Assembly (NCBI GenBank): GCA_013372845.1
Contig: JAALOD010000009.1
Span: 1 to 52,330, forward strand
DNA length: 52,330 nt
Reading direction: 5' to 3'
From: Candidatus Udaeobacter sp.
Lineage (GTDB): Bacteria; Verrucomicrobiota; Verrucomicrobiia; Chthoniobacterales; UBA10450
Under the pieces are notes generated by a model that saw only the letters and a list, made by a program, of their open reading frames with translations, was not told the DNA's origin and searched no databases. Below, one piece after another: positions 1-9,387 of the stretch (position 1 is the stretch's first letter; each line of letters begins with the position of its first letter). Both the position numbers and the translations under genes were made by a program.

Positions 1-22
1 GTCAAGGGACATACATCGACCA

Positions 23-412
23 TCACACTACTTGCGTTGCAATCCACCACGTGTTGCCAGCAGGATCCTTGACGCGGGCCCGGCGATCCGGGTCCTCCCC
101 TTTACGCTCGGGGGACTGCACCGAGACTCCACCGGCCTCGAGGGCTCGGTGGTAAGTCGTGTCCACATTGTCCACGTAGACATGCAGGTGTGCCGGAACC
201 GGAGGCCAATTCTCTCCAGCGTCGCCGATCATCACGACTGTGTCCCCAATCCGCACTTCAGCGTGCATGATCGAGCCGTCAGGCATGTCATAGCGCCGCA
301 GTTCACGAGCCCCGAATGCCTTCTTAAGGAAGTCGATGACCTGCTGGGCGCCGGCGGCAATCAGGTATGGTGAGACGGTGGAGTAGCCTTCCGGCTTGAA
401 TGAAATAGCCAT
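23..412 (-). CDS. VOC/glyoxalase (PhnB-like) family protein
   Basis: 129 aa ORF; SPYLIAAGAQQVIDFLKKAFGARELRR...HAEVRIGDTVVMIGDA...DPAGNTWWIATQ is typical of PhnB-like VOC proteins. Confidence 0.85.
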   Translation of the reverse strand: MAISFKPEGYSTVSPYLIAAGAQQVIDFLKKAFGARELRRYDMPDGSIMHAEVRIGDTVVMIGDAGENWPPVPAHLHVYVDNVDTTYHRALEAGGVSVQSPERKGEDPDRRARVKDPAGNTWWIATQVV

Positions 413-495
413 ATCGGTGTTAAAAAATAGTTGAAGTGTTTACCATCTAACGAGAAAGAGACGAATATTCGTAATCAAAGGCGAATATTTTTCGC

Positions 496-1215
496 CTAAT
501 TCGCGATCGTCGGATTGAGTCCAATCAACGCAAGCATGCGGCCGGTTTTTCCTTTTTCAGCGCGGTACGAATAGTAACGGTCCAGATCACAGGCGGTGCA
601 TACAGCTGGATCGTGAATTTCCTTCGCGCCAAGCGCGCGACATTGTCGGACAATTTGGGCGGCGAAATCGACCTCGTAATGTGGCGGGCGAATGCAGGGG
701 CTGAGTTGAACGATCATGTTCGCGGGATCGGAGCCGAAGCGATCAATCATTTTTTTGATTGCGTTGGGAACGACGCCGAGCTCGGTGCCTTTGCGACCGG
801 AATGAACCAGACCGATAGCCGGCGTTTTTGGATCGACAAGGTAAACCGCGCAGCAGTCGGCGACGTAAACGCCGAGCACGATTCCTTGTTGATTAGTGAT
901 GATGCCATCGCAGCCGGGGAAAAGTTTGTCATCGCAGCCGACACAGCCTGTAGCATCGACAATTCCGATTTTATCTCCATGAATCTGTTGGGCGGTGAAT
1001 ACGGGCCAATCGCCGACGCCGATTGCATTCCGAATTTCCCGGTGCGCCGCATCGAGCCTGTTCAGCACTTCGACTTTATCATGCGACACGTCGATGCCTG
1101 GAATTCTCTGCGCAAAAGCGTGACGACAGATTCTGATCGCGCTAAGCGCGGTAAACTGCTCGAACGGAGACTGCATCATTGCTCGAAGTTCAAAATCCCA
1201 AAAACCAAATCGCAA
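496..1215 (-). CDS. Polyphenol oxidase/laccase-domain (YfiH/PgeF-like) protein
   Basis: QIHGDKIGIVD, DGIITNQQGIVLGVYVADCCAVYLVDPKTPAIGLVHSGRKGTELGVV: Cu-oxidase_4 motifs. Confidence 0.85.
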   Translation of the reverse strand: MRFGFWDFELRAMMQSPFEQFTALSAIRICRHAFAQRIPGIDVSHDKVEVLNRLDAAHREIRNAIGVGDWPVFTAQQIHGDKIGIVDATGCVGCDDKLFPGCDGIITNQQGIVLGVYVADCCAVYLVDPKTPAIGLVHSGRKGTELGVVPNAIKKMIDRFGSDPANMIVQLSPCIRPPHYEVDFAAQIVRQCRALGAKEIHDPAVCTACDLDRYYSYRAEKGKTGRMLALIGLNPTIAN

Positions 1216-1224
1216 CCCGCGATT

Positions 1225-1305
1225 GTCATCCTGAGCGGAGCAAAGGATCTCTTTTTGTTTTTCTGGAAGGCGTTGACCCGAGATGTTTCGCTCCGCTCAA
1301 CATGG
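1225..1305. repeat. Intergenic imperfect inverted repeat (TGAGCGGAGC..GGATCTC type)
   Basis: CTGAGCGGAGCAAAGGATCTC (1231-1251) versus reverse complement of GAGATGTTTCGCTCCGCTCAA (1280-1300): 17/21 identical. Confidence 0.7.
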
Positions 1306-1375
1306 TAGCGCGAAAGGCATCTACGTTGTTGGAAATCTAAGCCTTCTCCATCGCCTGGAATTTGGACTTTGAGGC

Positions 1376-3001
1376 TTATTTGGAATTTGAAGTTCGGGAT
1401 CTTCCAGTCCGAATTCGCGGCCCGTCATCGTCACTTTGCTTTGGCTTTCCTTCCGCGTCCACGCCAGTGCCGGTGTAATAGGTCTTTGTTTTCGTGGCGC
1501 GCGGCGCGAGATCAGCAAACATCTCTTGGTACGTGCTCTGCGCGCCCGTGGCGCGATCGAATTCTGCCAACGACGAGTTATATCCGAATAGCGCTTGCAG
1601 GCGCGTCGATTGCGCGGTGAGCAGCTGCACCTGGGCATTGAGCACATCCAATTGAACTCCCGCGCCCGCATCCAGACGCGCCTTGGCCAGACGCAACGCC
1701 TCGTCGGCGAGCTCGACGTTTTTCTCCTGGCTTTTAACCAGCTCCTCGTTTTGCTGCAGATTTGAGTAGGCTTGTTGAATTTCCAGTTCCACCTGCCGAA
1801 CGTCATCGTCGTACGTGATCTTGGTTTCGGAAAGCAGAGCGCGCTGTTGTATGACCTGGCCAGCGATCGCGCCGCTGTCCCAGATCGGCAGGCTGCCCTG
1901 GACCAGTGCGAGCCACCCTTTTGAAATATCGTGCCAGCTGGAATTGACGGGTGAACTAACCCATTCGGCGCCGCCCGTTGTGGTGATGGCGGGGAGCCAC
2001 TGGCCTGCTGTCGCGCGTACTTGTTGGAGCTGGTTCAATACGTTTGCCCGCGCTTGTTTGAGAAACGGTCGCCGCTCCTTTCCCATCTCGATCGCGTCGG
2101 CCAGGTTAATGGGTCGCGGGATGTATGGCATTTCACCTAGCGCTTCCAAGGGCGGATTTTCACCGCGTCGTGGCTGGAAGTACAGACCGAGTGTCCTGGC
2201 CAGTTGCAACTTCGATATTCGCAAATTGTTCTGCGCGGTAATCAGTAGCGGAAGTTGGTTGTAATACGCCACCTCCGCTTGTAGCACGTTGAAGCGCGGA
2301 ACTGTTCCCGCTTCGAAGCGGTTCTGCTGGTCCTTTAACTGAGCGTCCAGAAGCTCCACCGATTGCTGGTTCACCTTGACGAGCTCGCGATTGACGATGA
2401 TCTGATAAAACTGCGTTTTCACTGTGGCGATCAGTTGGTCCAGAGTATTGCGAAACGCGAAGTAGGCGCTGTCGCGCTGAAAAAACGTGCCCCGGATCTG
2501 ATTGAAAGTTGTGCCGTTAAAAATGAGCTGCCTCCCGAGAACGGAGATGTTGTAGGACACATCGCTTAGCTCAGTAGCCGTAACGCCTGGGGTTGGCGAC
2601 GGATCTGCCACCTGCGATCGCGGCGAGTTAACAAGCGCCGCGGCCCCGGTGCTGGTCCCCGGCGAGGTACCACCCGTCGTTGTACCAGTCGTGGTGCTTG
2701 ATCCGAATATGCGGGCGCCACTCAGATTTGGATCAATCCATTCAAATTCCGCGTTCGCGTTGACCTGTGGCAGGGCCTGCGCGCGGACCTGAATGATCAC
2801 GCCTTTGGTGCGCTTGATCTCCTGTTCCGCGTTGAGGAGAGTCGGATTCTGTTGGAGCGCCGTGAGGATCGCCTGATCAAGGGTAAACGTGGGAACCTTG
2901 CCGGAGTTGCCCCCGGAACCTGTTCCGGTGCCTGCAATGGTCGGTTGCCCAAGCAGGGCAAACGCTGCAATAATCGCGAGAGAAAAGAAAAAGTTTCGCA
3001 T
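1376..3001 (-). CDS. TolC family outer membrane efflux protein
   Basis: 541 aa, signal peptide, FTLDQAILTALQQNPTLLNAEQEI..., long coiled-coil hairpins, ARLDAGAGVQLDVLNAQVQLLTAQ. Confidence 0.9.
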   Translation of the reverse strand: MRNFFFSLAIIAAFALLGQPTIAGTGTGSGGNSGKVPTFTLDQAILTALQQNPTLLNAEQEIKRTKGVIIQVRAQALPQVNANAEFEWIDPNLSGARIFGSSTTTGTTTGGTSPGTSTGAAALVNSPRSQVADPSPTPGVTATELSDVSYNISVLGRQLIFNGTTFNQIRGTFFQRDSAYFAFRNTLDQLIATVKTQFYQIIVNRELVKVNQQSVELLDAQLKDQQNRFEAGTVPRFNVLQAEVAYYNQLPLLITAQNNLRISKLQLARTLGLYFQPRRGENPPLEALGEMPYIPRPINLADAIEMGKERRPFLKQARANVLNQLQQVRATAGQWLPAITTTGGAEWVSSPVNSSWHDISKGWLALVQGSLPIWDSGAIAGQVIQQRALLSETKITYDDDVRQVELEIQQAYSNLQQNEELVKSQEKNVELADEALRLAKARLDAGAGVQLDVLNAQVQLLTAQSTRLQALFGYNSSLAEFDRATGAQSTYQEMFADLAPRATKTKTYYTGTGVDAEGKPKQSDDDGPRIRTGRSRTSNSK

Positions 3002-3097
3002 AGAGGCTTGGCGATTAGATGCGCGGACAGCAGCGCGCGGATTTAACGCCCGCCATTTTATCGGAGTCTGATAACACTGTCGCTGGGTAAGTGAAAA

Positions 3098-3610
3098 TCA
3101 TTTCGATTGGCAATAATCGTAAATTTTAGTGTAGATCTGCAACCACGCTTTTTGCTCATCGCGGGTGAGGTGTTCCAAAACCTTCATTAGATTGCCAACC
3201 ATTTCTTCGCGAATTCGCCGGACGAGCGCGGACCCCTTCGGCGTAATGCAGACCATTACCTTGCGCCGGTCGTCTCGCGCAACCGAGCGCACCACGTAAC
3301 CAAGATTTTCAAGGCGCGCCACCAAGCCGCTGGCAGCGGCGGTGGTATGCCCCATTTTCTTCGCAATCGCAGACATAGTGAGGACTTCTTTTTGATCGAG
3401 GAACGCGAGAAGAAAAAACTGCACGAAGGAGACGTTGCCAGGCGCGAGTTCCTTACAGAGACGCAACAAGAAACAGCGCTGCATCTCCAGAACGAAGTGG
3501 GAAAGTCGTTCCGCATCCGCACGAATTTGATCGACCGGATTTCGTGCAAACGCGGTGAGCATTCCAGTATTCAAGCCGAGTAAGCTAGAAATGCGGGCAT
3601 GGCCTGTCAA
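3098..3610 (-). CDS. MarR family transcriptional regulator
   Basis: wHTH: LTMSAIAKKMGHTTAAASGLVARLENLGYVVRSVARDDRRKVMVCITPKG; sits upstream of the TolC gene on the same strand. Confidence 0.85.
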   Translation of the reverse strand: MTGHARISSLLGLNTGMLTAFARNPVDQIRADAERLSHFVLEMQRCFLLRLCKELAPGNVSFVQFFLLAFLDQKEVLTMSAIAKKMGHTTAAASGLVARLENLGYVVRSVARDDRRKVMVCITPKGSALVRRIREEMVGNLMKVLEHLTRDEQKAWLQIYTKIYDYCQSK

Positions 3611-3633
3611 CCCGCTCCGGGCACGAGAATTGG

Positions 3634-4815
3634 TTAATCCCAGGTTTGAACATCGACAATTTCACCTGCTCTTAACGACTCACCTACAGCAATGCGCAAC
3701 AGCGCGTTTGACTGGCTCAACCCAAAAAGCGCATGCGATTCCTGGCGCCCGACGGGCACGAATGTTCCGTTCTCGATTCTGCCGCGAACGTAGTGAGGGC
3801 GATCGCCTTCGTTCGCGAGATCGGCGGTCAATCTTGCCGATGCTTTCGGCAGATTGAGGTTGTTCGCGCCCATCATTTTCAAGATCGCCGGATGCACAAA
3901 CTGCAGAAAAGTTACAAACGCTGACACAGGATTTCCTGGCAAACCGAATACAGCACATCCACTGGCTTCACCGAAAAGAAATGGTTTCCCTGGTTTAATG
4001 GCCACACGCCAGATGTCGATCTTGGCTCCGAGCGCGCGTAACACTGCCTGGACCAGGTCATGCTCGCCGACTGAGACGCCACCGGTAATAACAAGGATAT
4101 GACTTTTGATTCCGCGCTGGATCGCTTGGATCAATCGTTCGCGGTGGTCGGGGCAATGTTCGGCTGATTTCACGGATGCACCGCAATGTTGCACCAGAGC
4201 CTGAAGCAATGCCGAATTGCTGTCGTAGATTTGCCCCTGATCGAGCTTACTTCCTGGCGTGACGACCTCGTCGCCAGTAGAAACGATTGCTGCGTTTACC
4301 TGGCCGCCGACTGTCACATCAGCAAAACCCTGAGACGCCAGAAGAGCAATCGTCGTCGTACGAATCCTTTCGCCGCGGCCGAGAATTTTCTGGCCTTCCG
4401 CTAAATCGCAACCGCGCCGCCGAATGAATTCACCGGGATGGACGTCCACATTCACCACGATCTCGCCCCCTTCGCGCGTCGCGTCTTCCTGCATGACAAC
4501 CGCGTCCGCGCCGGCAGGTATCGGCGCCCCTGTGAAAATCCGAACCGCATCGCCAGGAGAAATCCGGAGCTGCCGATCCACGCCAGCCGGCTGCTCACCG
4601 ATCACTTGCAATCGCGCTCCTTTTTTGGATGAGCTGGCCACGATGGCATAGCCGTCCATGGCTGAATTATCGAAAGCCGGCAACGACAACCCTGCGACAA
4701 CACTACGTGCGCTGAAACAGCCCAGCGCGCCCGAAAGCGGGACTGTTCGTTCCGGCGTGGGACTGACCGCTTCCAAAATGCGATTGCGCGCTTCTTCCTC
4801 GCTGATCATCGCCAA
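3634..4815 (-). CDS. moeA: Molybdopterin molybdotransferase MoeA
   Basis: 393 aa; LPAFDNSAMDGYAI, GAPIPAGADAVVMQED, ITGGVSVGEHDLV, KPGKPFLFG, GLPGNPVSAFVTF. Confidence 0.95.
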   Translation of the reverse strand: MAMISEEEARNRILEAVSPTPERTVPLSGALGCFSARSVVAGLSLPAFDNSAMDGYAIVASSSKKGARLQVIGEQPAGVDRQLRISPGDAVRIFTGAPIPAGADAVVMQEDATREGGEIVVNVDVHPGEFIRRRGCDLAEGQKILGRGERIRTTTIALLASQGFADVTVGGQVNAAIVSTGDEVVTPGSKLDQGQIYDSNSALLQALVQHCGASVKSAEHCPDHRERLIQAIQRGIKSHILVITGGVSVGEHDLVQAVLRALGAKIDIWRVAIKPGKPFLFGEASGCAVFGLPGNPVSAFVTFLQFVHPAILKMMGANNLNLPKASARLTADLANEGDRPHYVRGRIENGTFVPVGRQESHALFGLSQSNALLRIAVGESLRAGEIVDVQTWD

Positions 4816-4857
4816 TCACTTCAATCAGCAATCAGCGATTGGCAATCAGCAATTCTT
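4811..4857. repeat. Degenerate 7-bp tandem repeat (CAATCAG) with GCCAATC/GATTGGC inverted ends
   Basis: gccaatcacttcaatcagcaatcagcgattggcaatcagcaattc; period about 7; overlaps the moeA start. Confidence 0.6.
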
Positions 4858-4880
4858 CGCGATATTCTCGCTCTGCTTTT

Positions 4881-4968
4881 GGTGAGGTGGCTGAGTGGTC
4901 GAAAGCAGCGCTTTGCTAAAGCGCCGTAGCCCAAAAGGCTACCGAGGGTTCGAATCCCTCCCTCACCG
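4881..4968 (+). tRNA. tRNA-Ser(GCT)
   Basis: Acceptor GGTGAGG/CCTCACC, D-arm GCTGAGTGGTCGAAAGC, anticodon loop TTGCTAA, long variable arm, T-arm GAGGGTTCGAATCCCTC. Confidence 0.95.
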
Positions 4969-5229
4969 GTTCCCTCGTGAGAAGCGCAAGCTCTCAGATT
5001 GAATAACATTTTTGCATATTCTCCCTACGCAAAGGGAAAGATTGTGAACGTGAGCGTCTTCACGCATGGCGAAGTCGCGTTTTGTCCGTACACCGGCAGA
5101 AAGTTTCGCGCGCCATAAAACACGTTGTTCGGTTTGCATTAGCTCCAGAGCGACGGACGCGCGGCGGGTTTATCGCGTCCGGAAAAGTAACGGAAACGTT
5201 TCTTTTGTTGGCCTTAAGAGGATTGGATT

Positions 5230-5559
5230 ATGAGCCATATGGAAACCATGCGTACCGAACAGAACAGCCTTGGGTTGGTCGAAGCGCCATCAGACAAACT
5301 TTTGGGGGATGCAAACAGCCGGATGGAAATGTCCTCCACCCCTGCTCAGGACGTTTATGAGATCCGCCCCCGTAAGGACCGGAACGGCTTTGATCTAATT
5401 AGCGATCGCCTCCGACGCGGCCCAATCTGGTATGCAGGACCCGATGCAGTTCGCAACGCGGTCGCATTCGCGAAGTACCGTTCTCTCTCGCGTTCACGCT
5501 GGGCGATCATCCGGGTGTTCAATGAAGCGGGCAAAGTAACCGAGATACACGAGCAATAG
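5230..5559 (+). CDS. Hypothetical protein
   Basis: 109 aa ORF with RBS-like AAGAGGATT upstream; no family recognised. Confidence 0.5.
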   Translation: MSHMETMRTEQNSLGLVEAPSDKLLGDANSRMEMSSTPAQDVYEIRPRKDRNGFDLISDRLRRGPIWYAGPDAVRNAVAFAKYRSLSRSRWAIIRVFNEAGKVTEIHEQ

Positions 5560-5653
5560 GGGGCGATTCTAAAAGCAGTGGGCGGCTACCGATCGACGAT
5601 TGATTCTACCGGGGGAAAGTGCGAGTAATCGTCCAAGCCGGAAGAATCTCACC

Positions 5654-6397
5654 ATGGGCGCGTTGACCGATAAAGTGGCACTCATCACCGGCGGTAGCAC
5701 TGGCATCGGCTTTGCCACTGCGCAGCAGTTCGTCGCCGACGGCGCGTACGTATTCATCACCGCGCGACGGCAAAAGGAGCTCGATCAAGCAGTGAGCACG
5801 ATCGGCAAGAACATCACCGGCATCGTGGGCGACGTGTCCAAGCCCGCCGATCTCGACCGCATCATGGCGACCATCGAAAAGCAGAAGAAGCACCTTGACA
5901 TCCTGTTTGCCAACGCCGGGGTCGCCACCTATCAGCGCCTGGGCGAGATCACTGAGGAGGAATTCGATCGCCACTTCAACATAAACGTCAAGGGGGCGCT
6001 GTTCAGCGTGCAAAAAGCGTTGCCGCTCCTTCGCGACGGCGCGTCGATCATCTTGTGTTCTTCGGTGGTTGGCTCGAAGGGGCTGGGAAACAACAGCGTC
6101 TACAGCGCCACGAAGGCTGCGTTGCGATCGTTCGCGCGCACCTTCACTACCGATCTCAAGGAGCGGAAGATTCGCGTCAACGTGGTCAGCCCAGGGGCGA
6201 TTAAGACGCCCGGTCTGGAGAATCTTGCTGGTGCGTCGGGCGACAAACTGGAAGCGTTGTTCGCCAACACGGTGCCACTCGGCCGGATTGGGCGCCCCGA
6301 AGAGATCGCCAAAGCGGTGTCGTTCCTCGCTTCGGATGCCGCCAGCTACATCACAGGCGCCGAGTTATTCGTCGACGGCGGGTTCGCACAGGTGTGA
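5654..6397 (+). CDS. SDR family oxidoreductase
   Basis: MGALTDKVALITGGSTGIGFATAQQF; NAGVATYQ; YSATKAALRSFARTFTTDL; SYITGAELFVDGGF. Confidence 0.92.
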   Translation: MGALTDKVALITGGSTGIGFATAQQFVADGAYVFITARRQKELDQAVSTIGKNITGIVGDVSKPADLDRIMATIEKQKKHLDILFANAGVATYQRLGEITEEEFDRHFNINVKGALFSVQKALPLLRDGASIILCSSVVGSKGLGNNSVYSATKAALRSFARTFTTDLKERKIRVNVVSPGAIKTPGLENLAGASGDKLEALFANTVPLGRIGRPEEIAKAVSFLASDAASYITGAELFVDGGFAQV

Positions 6398-6399
6398 TG

Positions 6400-6693
6400 C
6401 TGCAATGCGGAGCGCCGGCGCGTGCGCGTCGGGATGCCGCCCGGAACACACACGTTACCCTGCCACGGTGCTAATCGGTCGTCCGGGATGATCTCTGACG
6501 GCACAGGCCAACCCTGCTGCAAAATCATGCCTGCAGGCAGCGTGATCGTATCGCCGTTCTGCGCCAGCGTGTCGTGGATGGACTGAAGGTTTATTGACGA
6601 ACCATCGGAATCATAAACCGCTGCGAGCGCGGAAAACCCGTTCCAGATGAGGATAACGATGGCGCCTTTGCAGAGCGTTTGATATTTACACAT
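6400..6693 (-). pseudogene. N-terminal remnant of a secreted beta-helix-type protein
   Basis: Signal peptide followed by VYDSDGSSINLQSIHDTLAQNGDTITLPAG, the opening of secreted beta-helix proteins; reading then degenerates and ends near the SDR stop codon. Confidence 0.5.
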
Positions 6694-6738
6694 GGTTTCT
6701 CCCTATGTCCCCATTCGGACGAACTTGCTTCAATGGAC

Positions 6739-6769
6739 GCTAATGTCAGCATTAGCCGACAATATTGTC
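6739..6769. promoter_or_regulatory. Two operator-like palindromes
   Basis: GCTAATG-tcag-CATTAGC (6739-6756) and perfect 12-bp palindrome GACAATATTGTC (6758-6769), between a divergent gene remnant and an RHH-like ORF. Confidence 0.5.
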
Positions 6770-6903
6770 AATCGTAGTCTATGGATTTTTTCGCGCGAAA
6801 TTCACGGACGGGACCAGTCAGTCCCCCCGCCACCTTCGGGAAAATCTTCCATTTCATGCAAAATATGACGTACCTTCAGCCTCGCGTTTCCGTAGATGTT
6901 AGT

Positions 6904-7203
6904 ATGAGAAAGATTCAGGGACTCCCCAAGCTGGCCGACATGAAGAAGGATGCGCGCCTGACGATACGAATTCCGAAGGAATTAAAAGACAGGATCGAGG
7001 GGATCGATCGAATCTATGGCGTCGCGTTGCCCAAGATCGCAAATGAATGCCTCAAGGCATTTTGCGAGTACGTAGAACAAAAGAAACAGACGCCAACTTT
7101 CCCACTAAGCATTGGCCCATACTTACCCGGCGCCAAGGCGCCTTACCAAGGTTCAGCTCGCGCGCGCCGCGAACTTCGAAACGGTAACCGGCACAGAATA
7201 TAG
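6904..7203 (+). CDS. Small protein with Arc/CopG-like N-terminus (possible RHH regulator)
   Basis: KKDARLTIRIPKELKDRIEGIDRIYGVALPKIANECLKAFCEYVE resembles a beta strand plus two helices of RHH proteins; start uncertain (ORF opens at 6781). Confidence 0.5.
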   Translation: MRKIQGLPKLADMKKDARLTIRIPKELKDRIEGIDRIYGVALPKIANECLKAFCEYVEQKKQTPTFPLSIGPYLPGAKAPYQGSARARRELRNGNRHRI

Positions 7204-7360
7204 GAAAGTTACCGTCTCACGACCCCAGCGAGGCTTTTCCCCTATATATAAAGGAGACGCGCCGACCAGCCGTCGTGGTCTGTGGAGCTGTGTCTTGTAA
7301 TCCGACGTTGAGCGCCCGCGACGCCGCGGCCTCTCGACTCGCTGTGGTCCGCAACTGCGG

Positions 7361-7420
7361 GACGAAGGCGGGTTGGCGAAGACGGGCCCGCCACGCCGGA
7401 GCCTTGGCGAAGGCGGGTTG
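7361..7420. repeat. GC-rich intergenic repeat
   Basis: gacgaaggcgggttggcgaagacgggcccgccacgccggagccttggcgaaggcgggttg: internally repeated GCGAAGGCGGGTTG blocks. Confidence 0.5.
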
Positions 7421-7437
7421 AGCGTTTAGACTCTCGC

Positions 7438-8895
7438 GTGCGCACCGAATCACCGCAGATCCAAAACTTCATCGATGGCCAATTCGTTGAGCCAACCGGC
7501 GGGAAATACCTCGACAATATCGAGCCGGCTACCGGAAAACCGTATTCGCAAGTCGCGGACAGCGACGCGCGCGATGTAGAAGCCGCTGTCGCGGCAGCAG
7601 AGAAGGCGTTTATTGATTGGTCTAAAAAATCTGCAGCGGAGCGATCGAAATTTCTACTGCGTATTGGGGACTTGATCGAACGCGATCTGGAAAAACTCGC
7701 GCGCGCCGAATCGATCGACACGGGCAAGCCGCTCTCACTCGCGCGCACCCTGGATATTCCTCGCGCCGCGAGCAATTTCCGCTTCTTTGCCACGGCGATC
7801 CTGCACACGGAATCCGAAGCGCATGTTACCGACAATGTCGCGTTCAACTACACGCTGCGACAGCCGCGTGGCATCGCCGGATTAATATCGCCATGGAACC
7901 TGCCGCTTTATTTGTTGAGTTGGAAAATCGCGCCAGCTATCGCTGTCGGCAACACCGCTATCGCCAAGCCAAGCGAGCTCACGCCCATGACGGCTTATAT
8001 GCTTTGCGAGATCGTACGCGAAGCCGGTTTGCCGAACGGCGTCCTTAACGTCGTACATGGCACCGGTCCAAATGTCGGTTTTGCAATCACGGCGCATCCG
8101 AAGATCAACACCATCTCATTCACCGGCGGCACGGTAACCGGTCGCAAAGTAGCCGAGGCCTGCGCGCCGTTGTTCAAAAAAGTTTCGCTCGAGCTCGGCG
8201 GGAAAAACCCAAACATCATTTTTGCCGATGCTGATCTGGACGCTGCAATTTCAGGAAGCGTACGTTCTTCGTTCGCCAACCAGGGGCAGATTTGTTTGTG
8301 CGGGTCGCGTGTGTTTGTCGAGCGCTCCGCATACAAGGATTTCGTCCACCGCTTCATCGAGAAGGTGTCGCAACTCAAAATCGGCGATCCGCTCGATGAG
8401 AAAACGGACCAGGGTGCGATCGCAAGCAAAACCCAGCTCGATAAAATCAAGTTCTATGTCGACCTTGCACGGAAAGAAGGCGGGAAAGTCGCGCTCGGGG
8501 GTAAAACGCCGGAATCCATCAACGAGCGTTGTCGGGATGGTTATTTCTTCCAGCCCACAGTCATTACTGCCTTGCCGGTCTCGTGCCGCACAAATCGCGA
8601 AGAGATCTTCGGCCCGGTCGTCACGATCACGCCGTTCGACAATGAAGAGGAAGTGATCACGCAGGCGAACGATTGCGACTACGGCCTGGCCTCAAGTGTT
8701 TGGACACAAAACCTGAGTCGCGCCCATCGTGTCGCAGAGCGAATCAACACAGGCACGGTATGGGTGAATTGCTGGCTCGTGCGTGACCTGCGTGTCCCCT
8801 TTGGCGGCATGAAACAAAGCGGCGTCGGTCGCGAAGGCGGCGAGGAAGCGCTGCGCTTCTTTACAGAGCCGAAAAACGTTTGCATCGCTAAGTAG
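7438..8895 (+). CDS. Aldehyde dehydrogenase, 2-aminomuconate/2-hydroxymuconate semialdehyde dehydrogenase-like
   Basis: 485 aa, GTG start; NFIDGQFVEP, SPWNLPLYLLSWKIAPAIAVGNTAIAKPSELTP, FTGGTVTGRKVAEACAPLFKKVSLELGGKNPNIIF, GQICLCGSR; lies in a kynurenine locus. Confidence 0.88.
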   Translation: MRTESPQIQNFIDGQFVEPTGGKYLDNIEPATGKPYSQVADSDARDVEAAVAAAEKAFIDWSKKSAAERSKFLLRIGDLIERDLEKLARAESIDTGKPLSLARTLDIPRAASNFRFFATAILHTESEAHVTDNVAFNYTLRQPRGIAGLISPWNLPLYLLSWKIAPAIAVGNTAIAKPSELTPMTAYMLCEIVREAGLPNGVLNVVHGTGPNVGFAITAHPKINTISFTGGTVTGRKVAEACAPLFKKVSLELGGKNPNIIFADADLDAAISGSVRSSFANQGQICLCGSRVFVERSAYKDFVHRFIEKVSQLKIGDPLDEKTDQGAIASKTQLDKIKFYVDLARKEGGKVALGGKTPESINERCRDGYFFQPTVITALPVSCRTNREEIFGPVVTITPFDNEEEVITQANDCDYGLASSVWTQNLSRAHRVAERINTGTVWVNCWLVRDLRVPFGGMKQSGVGREGGEEALRFFTEPKNVCIAK

Positions 8896-8997
8896 AACTG
8901 ATGCGCAGTATCGGGGCGCATCCGCGACTACGCGTCTGCGTTGGATTGTCGTTCACAACTGAGTTGATCGTTGACCGACAATTGCCGATGGTCGGAT

Positions 8998-9300
8998 ATG
9001 TGCCGAGCCATCAAAACACTTCATAACTTCAGTCCACCTGCGACGGACGACGAGATTCGCGCTTCGTCGCTTCAGTTCGTCCGCAAGCTGAGCGGGTTCA
9101 CGAAACCTTCCAAGGCAAACGAGGCAGCTTTCAATCGTGCCGTCGATGATGTCGCTCACGCCGCCCAACATTTGCTCGATTCTCTTGTGACCACCGCGCC
9201 GCCGCGCGATCGCGCGGCCCAAGCGATGAAAGCACGCGTGCGATCCGCGAAACGCTTCGGTTCTGCGCAAGCCATCCTGACCGATCATAACCATAATTGA
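8998..9300 (+). CDS. DUF2277 domain-containing protein
   Basis: MCRAIKTLHNFSPPATDDEIRASSLQFVRKLSGFTKPSKANEAAFNRAVDDVA. Confidence 0.8.
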   Translation: MCRAIKTLHNFSPPATDDEIRASSLQFVRKLSGFTKPSKANEAAFNRAVDDVAHAAQHLLDSLVTTAPPRDRAAQAMKARVRSAKRFGSAQAILTDHNHN

Positions 9301-9387
9301 GAGGTAACCGCATCATTTACCAGGTTGCGCGTGCGCCACGATTCGCTACGAGATCACAGCCGAGCCGATGACGATGTCCAGAGGTAA

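Noticed and set aside
613-1308. 231-aa + strand ORF
   Set aside because: Antisense shadow of the laccase-domain gene; no recognisable motifs.
5082-5360. 92-aa + strand ORF
   Set aside because: Overlaps the better-supported 5230-5559 ORF in another frame and lacks any recognisable motif.
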